NCBI GenBank assembly: GCA_027886795.1
Contig: JAPCJU010000107.1
Coordinates: 1 to 5,090 of the forward strand
Length of the DNA stretch: 5,090 nt
Direction of reading: 5' to 3'
From: Nitrososphaerota archaeon
GTDB lineage: Archaea; Thermoproteota; Nitrososphaeria; Nitrososphaerales; CADDZS01
This document shows, one piece after another, positions 1 to 4,880 of this stretch; within the stretch, counting starts at the first letter, position 1, and each line of letters opens with the position of its first letter. The position numbers and the translations under genes were made by a program. Below the pieces are notes generated by a model. The model had not been told where the DNA came from, searched no databases, and was given only the letters and a program-made list of their open reading frames with translations.

Positions 1-195
1 AGAAGGGTACTCTATGCCCGCGCTGACAAAATCGCGAACTGCAAGCTGAATTGTACTTGTTACCGGGTCTTCGCTTTCATCGGGGAAAGCCCTGTACTGG
101 TCAACTACCTGTTCAGATACAGTGATGGGATAACTGCCGATCACAGTAGTGGAGGGAAAATTGTTTTTCTTTTTATGCGATTTTCTTTCGGGCAA
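1..195 (-). CDS. MetE-superfamily protein resembling a core (folate-domain-free) methionine synthase, 5' part only
   Basis: This is the amino-terminal 65 codons of a gene that continues past the left edge. After a basic leader the protein reads FPSTTVIGSYP (residues 13-23), the homocysteine-site opening of the MetE catalytic barrel. The later stretch STIQLAVRDFVSAGIEYPS matches the AV+D.V.AGI segment that precedes the SDGQ motif in short archaeal MetE-like proteins. Those proteins transfer a methyl group to homocysteine, in characterised methanogen members from methylcobalamin or a corrinoid protein rather than methyl-folate. I place the start at TTG 195-193: GAAGGT lies 7 bases upstream and no ATG occurs in this frame between the upstream stop codon and the motif. 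That start overlaps the preceding metE gene by 23 bases, implying translational coupling. The family call rests on the N-terminus only, and zinc ligands lie outside the window. It could be any MesA/MesC-like or uncharacterised MetE paralogue. Confidence 0.8.
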   Translation of the reverse strand, partial: MPERKSHKKKNNFPSTTVIGSYPITVSEQVVDQYRAFPDESEDPVTSTIQLAVRDFVSAGIEYPS

Positions 196-1429
196 GCTCA
201 GTACCTTCTTTCATTACTTCTAGTTTCTTGAACGCAATCTCCCAGTTTCTAGTCCTCAGACCGCAGTCGGGATTGACTGAGATCCTCGAAGGATCTCCCA
301 ACAACTTTTGCGCGAAAAGTATTCTGTCCCTCACAAGTTTTGGCGATTCAATCACGTTTCTTCCATCGACAGTAGCGCCGTTGCCTGGAGACCCTGAATA
401 ATCATGTACATGAGTAACGCCTAAACCGAACCCGCCTTCGTATCCCTCCTTTTCGAAATATTTGAGATCAAGGTAGCCTGGCCTCGTCTTTTTGTCGACT
501 CCTAGATTTGTACTGTCCCTGTTTGCAAACTCTAGAGCCAGCTGGGAGATGTCCTTGAGCGCAACGGAGTACTTTGCCAGAAGCTTGTAATCGCTGTAGC
601 AGTTGTGCAGGCTGAATGTGCAACCATTGAAGCCGGCCGTGAGAGCGTTTATCGCGTCAACAAAGAGCTCCATCTCTTCGTCGTCAGGACGAGTTGTTAT
701 CGCTGGTTCGTCGATCTGAATCCATTTCGCTCCGTTCTTTATGAGTAATTCAATTTCCGGCCGGAGGGCACTCTTTACCAAGTCGAGGATGAAGTTCCTC
801 CGGGCTTCGAAGTAGGTCTTCCTCAGGTCGATTCTCTTCGAGGATTTCTTCTCCCGTGCTTTAGTTTCATAAAACTCGTTGAAGGACCAATCGACGACGG
901 TGTATGGTCCGGTTAACGGAATTTTGATTTCGTCTCTGGCATGTGACTTGACAAACTCGAATTCTTCCAGATGAATCGGATGCTCGAAAGCCGGTGGGCT
1001 AATGATTGCTCCCTTTGTGAAGTATTTGAAATCAAAGGAGTGTACAGAGCCGAGGAGCTTGAAACCCTGGATGTTCCTAACGAGATGTTCGTACATCTCG
1101 ACCCTCCACTGCTCGCCCGAATAGACTCGATCCAGTCCGACCTTCTCAAACATCGAAAGGACATAAACTACAGAGAAATCCCGAATCATCTCCTTCTCCT
1201 GTTGACTGGGAGGAGTAGTTGACTTTGACCTTTCCTTCAGAAAGCTCACGAGTTTTTGGTAATCAGGAACTTTGAGTTTCTTACCCCAGAATTCAGCCTC
1301 CTCGATATCTTTTTCAGAAATTCTGGAATCATTGGAAACTCCTTTCACCCTCCATCCAGGTTTTGCGATGCTGCCGATTTCCTGCAAAGGGAAAATAACA
1401 GTCATTGGAGTCTTAGCTTGTTTTGACAA
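173..1429 (-). CDS. metE: Cobalamin-independent methionine synthase, catalytic C-terminal-domain protein of a split MetE
   Basis: This 418-residue protein corresponds to the catalytic half of MetE, which methylates homocysteine to methionine in the cytoplasm. The full zinc site is present: His275 and Cys277 in LHNC, Glu300 in LALEF, and Cys389 in NPDCGLRTR. Other landmarks are EIGS (17-20) and GEQ with Glu106 (homocysteine binding), GPYT followed by Trp181 (folate-stacking Trp in E. coli MetE), Asp240 in IDEPA, and His342 in GVTHVHD at the place of the proton-donor His. The Ser-Arg-Cys folate-contact segment of full-length MetE appears replaced around residues 127-141. E. coli MetE has about 750 residues, so this is one half, with the other half encoded immediately upstream. 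TTG 1429 is favoured as start because GAGGT lies 11 bases upstream; ATG 1405 (residue 9) is the alternative and still precedes EIGS. The methyl donor is uncertain. Confidence 0.9.
   Translation of the reverse strand: MSKQAKTPMTVIFPLQEIGSIAKPGWRVKGVSNDSRISEKDIEEAEFWGKKLKVPDYQKLVSFLKERSKSTTPPSQQEKEMIRDFSVVYVLSMFEKVGLDRVYSGEQWRVEMYEHLVRNIQGFKLLGSVHSFDFKYFTKGAIISPPAFEHPIHLEEFEFVKSHARDEIKIPLTGPYTVVDWSFNEFYETKAREKKSSKRIDLRKTYFEARRNFILDLVKSALRPEIELLIKNGAKWIQIDEPAITTRPDDEEMELFVDAINALTAGFNGCTFSLHNCYSDYKLLAKYSVALKDISQLALEFANRDSTNLGVDKKTRPGYLDLKYFEKEGYEGGFGLGVTHVHDYSGSPGNGATVDGRNVIESPKLVRDRILFAQKLLGDPSRISVNPDCGLRTRNWEIAFKKLEVMKEGTELARKKIA
203..208 (-). promoter_or_regulatory. Shine-Dalgarno-like site for the third MetE-like gene
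   Basis: On the minus strand GAAGGT sits 7 bases before TTG 195, inside the 3' end of the preceding gene. It matches part of the archaeal anti-Shine-Dalgarno complement (GGAGGTGA) and is the main reason for choosing the TTG as start. No other plausible start exists before the conserved TTVIGSYP motif. Confidence 0.5.
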
Positions 1430-1432
1430 TGC

Positions 1433-2446
1433 TCAGTTCAACCTCTTTCGAACGATTTCTGATGCTTTTCCGATAGATCTGATTTTTTCATCTGCGACAT
1501 TTCTTGGAAGATACTTCAGTTCTGAGCTCGGAAGTATCACAAGTCCTGCGGGCTTTAATGTCCTTACCGCTTCTTGGCAATAGTCCGCGATCCAATCCGG
1601 AGATTCGACTAGGGAGTTTCTGCCATCTATACAACCACATGCAAGACCCTTGTCTCCGAACCTGACCTTTTCGATCGAGTCAAGAGAGGTCTGCGTGAAA
1701 TCGACGCCAATTTCCGAAACGCCTTCGAGATCTATCAACCTGTCTAAGATCTGGGAGCAGTCGCCAAAGTAGGTGTGGAGACTGATTTCGAGCGGGGGCG
1801 ATTTGAAATTGTCGTTAAAGGCCGAGATGAAAGCCTTCAGCTCTTTCTTGTTTGTTAGGGCGGAAACGCCGTATCTGAAAACTAATGAAGGTTCGTTTAT
1901 CTGAACCGATTGAAAACCCAATTCCCTGAGAGCCTTCAAGAGTTTCTTTAGTACTTTGGCAAAATCTTCGACCAGATCTTGCTTCGATTCATATTTCCGA
2001 TCATCGACAAGACTCGCGAGTGTGTAAGGACCGGGTATCGATATCTTTCTTTTTGTCTTGCCCCCGTCTGCTAAACTCAACGCGGCCATTTCCTCGTAAT
2101 TCTTAATGAAATCCGAAGCTTCCGGCAGTTTTACTTTCTTGACTACAGATGGTTTTCTGAAAAAAGAATTTGTGTCAAACCACCTGGAAAGATCAGCTCC
2201 ACTCTTCAAGCCGGATAGACACTCGGAGAAAGGACGAAGAAAATCCTGCCACAACAATTGACCGTCTGAAATTCTGTCAAAACGAGATTCCATTTGCAAC
2301 TTGACCAAGTTTTTTGCATCCTCTTCAAAAGTCTGGTCGAGAGATTCCCTCGTTGCACGGCCCCTGTCGTAATCGCGTGATACTCTAACTGTATCCTCAG
2401 AACGAGGATGGATCCCAGTCAGAGTTGTCTCTACATTGTAAGTCAT
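1433..2446 (-). CDS. MetE N-terminal-domain-like protein, partner half of the split methionine synthase
   Basis: The 337-residue product (from ATG 2446) has the fold signature of the non-catalytic N-terminal barrel of MetE. Seen in order: TTLTGIHPR near the start, SDGQLLWQDF (residues 60-69), IPGPYTLASLV (137-147), QINEPSLVF (182-190), LHTYFGD (223-229), CIDGRN (272-277) and ILPSSELKYLP (304-314). These parallel the GDFAWYD, QIDEP, TTYF, INGRN and PSCSLLH elements of the bacterial N-terminal domain. The zinc-binding Cys partners are absent (HTY in place of H.C, PSSEL in place of NPDCG), so it should not catalyse methyl transfer alone. In full-length MetE this domain helps hold the polyglutamylated folate. 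It ends 3 bases before the catalytic gene, suggesting a heterodimer or two-chain enzyme. The frame stays open to TTG 2485, but ATG 2446 directly precedes the conserved TYNVETTLTG and fits the candidate promoter better. Confidence 0.85.
   Translation of the reverse strand: MTYNVETTLTGIHPRSEDTVRVSRDYDRGRATRESLDQTFEEDAKNLVKLQMESRFDRISDGQLLWQDFLRPFSECLSGLKSGADLSRWFDTNSFFRKPSVVKKVKLPEASDFIKNYEEMAALSLADGGKTKRKISIPGPYTLASLVDDRKYESKQDLVEDFAKVLKKLLKALRELGFQSVQINEPSLVFRYGVSALTNKKELKAFISAFNDNFKSPPLEISLHTYFGDCSQILDRLIDLEGVSEIGVDFTQTSLDSIEKVRFGDKGLACGCIDGRNSLVESPDWIADYCQEAVRTLKPAGLVILPSSELKYLPRNVADEKIRSIGKASEIVRKRLN
1441..1445 (-). promoter_or_regulatory. Shine-Dalgarno-like site for the MetE catalytic gene
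   Basis: On the minus strand GAGGT(TGA) lies within the last codons of the upstream gene, 11 bases before TTG 1429. The spacing is slightly long, but ATG 1405 has no comparable sequence in front of it. It argues for the TTG start and for coupled translation of the two MetE halves. Confidence 0.4.
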
Positions 2447-2490
2447 GAATAAATTGCACGTCTTTTTTCCAAAGAAAGTAAGCAAAGGGT

Positions 2491-2498
2491 ATTAATGC
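2491..2498 (-). promoter_or_regulatory. Candidate TATA box for the metE cluster
   Basis: On the minus strand the AT-rich AATTTAGCATTAATA includes CATTAATA at this position, about 48 bases upstream of ATG 2446. With usual archaeal spacing, transcription would begin near 2468 and give a leader of about 22 bases. It lies only about 10 bases from TTG 2485, which argues against that start. The motif is weak and chosen by position as much as by sequence. Confidence 0.3.
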
Positions 2499-2504
2499 TA
2501 AATT

Positions 2505-2540
2505 GTCTCCGATATTCCTTTGGGAATATTTTCAGGAGAC
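2505..2540. repeat. Imperfect inverted repeat between metE cluster and SAM synthetase, candidate operator
   Basis: GTCTCC (2505-2510) pairs with GGAGAC (2535-2540), and ATATTCC (2512-2518) pairs with GGAATAT (2523-2529), around a TTTG centre. With one G-T pair the structure is 14 bp interrupted only by the unpaired TTCA on the right arm. A further GAATATT follows at 2541-2547, giving three ATATTC/GAATATT half-sites. The repeat lies in the divergent region, next to the candidate TATA box of the metE cluster and about 20 bases upstream of that of the SAM synthetase, which suits a regulator binding site serving both units. If transcribed it could instead form an RNA hairpin. No binding protein can be named. 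Confidence 0.6.
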
Positions 2541-2561
2541 GAATATTATCGGCAAGAAACG

Positions 2562-2569
2562 GTTAAAAA
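2562..2569 (+). promoter_or_regulatory. Candidate TATA box for SAM synthetase
   Basis: GTTAAAAA within CGGTTAAAAAGAG is centred about 45 bases upstream of ATG 2611, predicting transcription from about 2592 and a leader of roughly 19 bases. No Shine-Dalgarno sequence is seen before the ATG. Other AT-rich stretches (2541-2549, 2589-2599) are possible alternatives. Confidence 0.3.
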
Positions 2570-2610
2570 GAGTGGAGGCCCTGAAGCTCAAAAATAATTG
2601 GTTTTCCCAA

Positions 2611-3798
2611 ATGAACTTGGAGATTTCTTTTTCCAGTAATCCTATCGTTTCTAAGATGCCTGTGGAGTTTGTCGAAAGAAAGGGAAAGGGACATCCCGAC
2701 ACAATTTCTGACAGAGCATCCGAGGAGCTCAGCATCGCACTCTGCGAATATTATCTTTCAAACTTTGGGCGGATTTATCATCACAACGTTGACAAGTGCG
2801 TTCTCGTCGGAGGTCAATCTGATGTCTCATTTGGCGGAGGCAGGGTTACTGAACCAATATACCTCCTTCTTGTGGGACGCGCCGCGGCAAAAATCGCGGG
2901 TAACGAGGTTCCGATTGAAAAGATCGCGCAGGACACGACTCTCGATTGGATGAGCCGCGAGCTGCACGCCCTCGACACAAAGACAGACATCAAGATTGCC
3001 ACGAAAATAAGGCCGGGCAGCGTTGACCTGGTGCAGAACTACGATCTGAATGACAATATTCCTTTGTCGAACGATACCAGTTTTGGAGTCTGGTATGGAC
3101 CGAATACAGATCTTGAAAACGTGGTTTACAATGTCGAAACTGAGCTAAATTCGAAAGACACCAAAAAGAAGTATCCTGCGATCGGCGAGGACATCAAAGT
3201 CATGGGTGTTAGGCGCCACGACGAGATCAACCTCACGATCGCTTGCGCCATGGTTTCACGGTTTGTAAAAGACGAGGCGCAATACAGCGAGACCAAAGAC
3301 GTGGTACTGGATATCGCTCAAAAGGTCGCTAGCAAGTTCACCGACTTGGAAGTAAAAATCAGGGTCAACACCGCAGACAATTTTGCAAAGAAACTGTACT
3401 ACCTGACGGTTACGGGCACCAGCGCGGAACATGGAGACGACGGACAGGTAGGCCGGGGAAACCGGGCGAATGGTCTCATAACGCCCTTCAGGCCCATGAC
3501 TCTTGAGGCGACAGCGGGCAAGAATCCGATTAACCACACCGGCAAGATATACAATATTTGCGCAAGCACGATAATCTCCGCAGTGTTAAAGGAACATTCA
3601 GATCTGGAGCAGACAAGCTGCTACATTGTTTCTGAGATTGGCAAGCCGATAAACCAGCCTCAGGCTATCAACGTGGAACTCTACTCGCAGAGGACACCGA
3701 AACTCGAAAAGGACGTTCAGTCTATTGTGGAAGAGAAAATCAAAGATCTTCCGAACCTCTGGAAGACGATAGTAAAGAGAGAACATTCAATTTACTGA
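2611..3798 (+). CDS. mat: Archaeal-type S-adenosylmethionine synthetase (methionine adenosyltransferase)
   Basis: The enzyme makes S-adenosylmethionine from methionine and ATP, releasing phosphate and pyrophosphate, in the cytoplasm. It belongs to the archaeal MAT family, which is distant from bacterial/eukaryotic MetK. Diagnostic blocks are FVERKGKGHPD (residues 20-30), FGRIYHHNVDK, NDTSFGV (154-160), the GTSAE.GDDG..GRGNR block (269-285) with NGLITP..PM after it, and AGKNPINHTGKIYN (302-315). From ATG 2611 the length is 395 residues, close to the roughly 400 typical of the family. The frame is open upstream to ATG 2503, but those extra 36 residues are lysine-rich, resemble nothing in the family, and would translate through the inverted repeat at 2505-2540, so I reject that start. 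The divergent neighbours make its substrate methionine, so coordinated regulation is likely. The position that is Met in the GTSAEM form I recall is His here (274), probably a harmless variant. Confidence 0.97.
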   Translation: MNLEISFSSNPIVSKMPVEFVERKGKGHPDTISDRASEELSIALCEYYLSNFGRIYHHNVDKCVLVGGQSDVSFGGGRVTEPIYLLLVGRAAAKIAGNEVPIEKIAQDTTLDWMSRELHALDTKTDIKIATKIRPGSVDLVQNYDLNDNIPLSNDTSFGVWYGPNTDLENVVYNVETELNSKDTKKKYPAIGEDIKVMGVRRHDEINLTIACAMVSRFVKDEAQYSETKDVVLDIAQKVASKFTDLEVKIRVNTADNFAKKLYYLTVTGTSAEHGDDGQVGRGNRANGLITPFRPMTLEATAGKNPINHTGKIYNICASTIISAVLKEHSDLEQTSCYIVSEIGKPINQPQAINVELYSQRTPKLEKDVQSIVEEKIKDLPNLWKTIVKREHSIY

Positions 3799-3810
3799 AA
3801 AGATTATGAG

Positions 3811-3850
3811 GAGTGCCCTAAGCGGGGGCACTCTATATCTTCTCTTACTG
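3811..3850 (+). terminator. GC-rich hairpin plus T-rich tract after SAM synthetase
   Basis: GAGTGCCC (3811-3818) and GGGCACTC (3826-3833) form a perfect 8-bp stem with loop TAAGCGG, 12 bases after the stop codon. T-rich sequence (TATATCTTCTCTTACTG) follows on the plus strand. It sits between two convergent genes. The stem is symmetric and could also act on superoxide dismutase transcripts, although the minus-strand side lacks a strong T tract. Confidence 0.7.
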
Positions 3851-3854
3851 TTTT

Positions 3855-4460
3855 CTACATCGTCGCTTTTGAAAGAAGTTGATCTACATTTTCCCAGTTA
3901 ACGACGTTCCAGAACGCATCGACGTACGCCCCTCTGTCGTTCTTGTACTGGAGATAGTAGGCGTGCTCCCAGACATCGCATACTAGCAGTGGTGCCGATG
4001 TCTGCGAAGATAACAGGTTGTGTTTTTCTGCTTGGAGCGTCAAAAGCTGATCGCTGGTCGGATCGTAAACAAGCATTCCCCACCCCGACCCCTCGACCTG
4101 TTTTGCAGCAGCTCCTAGCTGCCCTTTGAACGCGTCGAAGGATCCAAAGTCCTCGTTGATCTTATCAGCCAGTTTGCCACCAGGCTTTCCTCCTCCACCA
4201 GCCTTCATGTTCGGCCAGAATATTGAGTGCAAAACGTGACCGGCGAGGTTGAAACTAAGGTCTCGCTCTACCGCTTTGAGGTCGACACCCTGCCATGCAT
4301 TCTTTCGACCTGTATCGAGCTTGTCTAACGCAGCGTTTGCCCCGTTGACGTAAGCTAAATGATGCTTATCGTGGTGAAGCGTCATAATATCCTTTGAGAT
4401 ATAAGGCTCGAGCGCATCGTACTTGTAAGGAAGATCCGGAAGTGTGTATTTCTTTACCAT
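3855..4460 (-). CDS. sod: Fe/Mn-type superoxide dismutase
   Basis: This 201-residue enzyme converts superoxide to hydrogen peroxide and oxygen. All four metal ligands are visible: His29 in TLHHDKHH, His78 in LHSIFW, and Asp162 and His166 in CDVWEHAYYLQYKN. The opening YTLPDLPYKYDALEPYISKDI and the glycine-rich GGGGKPGG (88-95) match crenarchaeal tetrameric enzymes such as that of Sulfolobus. The second-sphere residue that is Gln in bacterial MnSOD is His147 here (AEKHNLL) with Gly74 opposite, an archaeal pattern that does not settle whether iron or manganese is used. There is no signal peptide, so it is cytoplasmic. ATG 4460 is well supported: it immediately precedes the conserved N-terminus and lies about 28 bases from a good TATA box. 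No Shine-Dalgarno sequence is present, which fits leaderless initiation. Confidence 0.98.
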   Translation of the reverse strand: MVKKYTLPDLPYKYDALEPYISKDIMTLHHDKHHLAYVNGANAALDKLDTGRKNAWQGVDLKAVERDLSFNLAGHVLHSIFWPNMKAGGGGKPGGKLADKINEDFGSFDAFKGQLGAAAKQVEGSGWGMLVYDPTSDQLLTLQAEKHNLLSSQTSAPLLVCDVWEHAYYLQYKNDRGAYVDAFWNVVNWENVDQLLSKATM

Positions 4461-4484
4461 AAAAAGCGAAAGCGCCTGCCAGAT

Positions 4485-4498
4485 TTTTAAAAGTTTCA
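4485..4498 (-). promoter_or_regulatory. BRE/TATA promoter of superoxide dismutase (leaderless)
   Basis: On the minus strand TGAAAC followed by TTTTAAAA forms a good archaeal BRE-TATA pair. The TATA centre is about 28 bases before ATG 4460, so transcription should begin at or within a few bases of the start codon. This is the clearest promoter in the window. Confidence 0.65.
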
Positions 4499-4501
4499 GA
4501 A

Positions 4502-4519
4502 CTTTCGTTAACTAGAAAG
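4502..4519. repeat. Short inverted repeat upstream of the sod promoter
   Basis: CTTTC (4502-4506) and GAAAG (4515-4519) flank GTTAACTA, which contains the palindrome GTTAAC. It lies just upstream of the sod BRE/TATA, where an archaeal regulator could bind, but the arms are only 5 bp and chance is a fair explanation. Confidence 0.2.
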
Positions 4520-4533
4520 CTGCATTACTTGTT

Positions 4534-4555
4534 GAGTACCCCCGGCTAGAGTACC
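4534..4555. repeat. Two direct GAGTACC repeats in the sod-ssb spacer
   Basis: GAGTACC occurs at 4534-4540 and again at 4549-4555, a 15-base period, with CCCGGCTA between. The pair is downstream of ssb and about 75-95 bases upstream of the sod start. Nothing else is seen in the 114-base spacer apart from the sod promoter and the ssb terminator. The function is unknown and it may be chance. Confidence 0.3.
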
Positions 4556-4560
4556 TGGGA

Positions 4561-4571
4561 GGAAAAAATTT
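4561..4571 (-). terminator. T-tract terminator after ssb
   Basis: On the minus strand the sequence directly after the ssb stop codon reads CCAAATTTTTTCC, with six consecutive T (4568 down to 4563). Oligo-T tracts without a strong hairpin are the usual intrinsic termination signal of archaeal RNA polymerase. Confidence 0.55.
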
Positions 4572-4574
4572 GGA

Positions 4575-4880
4575 TTAGACCTTGACGAGCTTTCCGTATC
4601 GGCCGATGTTTAGCTGAACTTCGCCACGAAACGCTTTCGTGTAACCATTCTCGATTCTAACCTTGTCACCAACGTCAACCTGGTTTATCTGCTCGCCCCA
4701 CAGAGAGAGCTTTATCGTGCCACTGTCGTCTTTGATCGTTGCATCTGCGACATTCGAAGATCCCCCGGCTCGAAGATTAACGGACCTCACATCTCCCTTC
4801 TCGATGACTTCCCCTTCTACATCCACTCGGCTTTGTTCGCCCTTAAGATCGGCAATTCTCAATTCGTTGTAACGTCGCAA
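4575..4880 (-). CDS. ssb: Single-stranded-DNA-binding protein, single OB fold (crenarchaeal SSB/RPA-like)
   Basis: The 101-residue protein is a single OB fold that should bind ssDNA during replication and repair. The core is visible as VDVEGEVIEKGDVRSV (19-34), VADATIKDDSGTIKLSLWG (44-62), VGDKVRIENGYTKAFRGEVQLN (70-91, first strands and aromatic loop) and a closing IGRYGKLVKV. Trp61, Tyr80 and Phe84 fall where Sulfolobus SSB has its DNA-stacking Trp, Trp and Phe. Unlike the 148-residue Sulfolobus SSB it has no glycine/acid-rich tail, so it is essentially the bare domain. There is no ATG or GTG start in frame: TTG 4880 gives 101 residues and TTG 4862 (residue 7, just before RIADLKG) gives 95. 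The TATA-like sequence near 4899-4906 would start RNA around 4876, so the shorter form is possible. Its role as the cell's main SSB rather than an accessory OB protein is inference. Confidence 0.85.
   Translation of the reverse strand: MRRYNELRIADLKGEQSRVDVEGEVIEKGDVRSVNLRAGGSSNVADATIKDDSGTIKLSLWGEQINQVDVGDKVRIENGYTKAFRGEVQLNIGRYGKLVKV

Noticed and set aside
971..1222. Plus-strand open frame antisense to the catalytic MetE gene
   Set aside because: It shows no recognisable motif and lies wholly within a gene with complete family motifs, so it is a shadow frame. The same applies to plus 1272-1583.
2447..2485. TTG 2485 start of the MetE N-half gene
   Set aside because: The extra 13 residues are not MetE-like, and the start lies only about 10 bases from the best upstream TATA-like sequence. 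ATG 2446 directly precedes the conserved opening.
2505..2540. SAM riboswitch upstream of SAM synthetase
   Set aside because: Only a single bulged hairpin is seen, without the multi-helix junction or conserved core of known SAM riboswitch classes. Those are essentially bacterial, and the likely transcription start is downstream of it.
2503..2610. 36-residue N-terminal extension of SAM synthetase from ATG 2503
   Set aside because: It is lysine-rich, unlike archaeal MAT N-termini, and runs through the inverted repeat and candidate TATA box. ATG 2611 gives the family's normal length.
3256..3537. Minus-strand open frame antisense to SAM synthetase
   Set aside because: It covers the most conserved MAT block on the other strand and its translation looks like no known protein. 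The frames at 2532-2735, 2814-3002 and 3598-3786 are rejected likewise.
4534..4555. Start of a CRISPR or other repeat array
   Set aside because: There are only two 7-bp copies and no further units in the window.
4663..4872. Plus-strand open frame antisense to ssb
   Set aside because: It is low-complexity, Ser/Pro-rich, opposite a convincing OB-fold gene.
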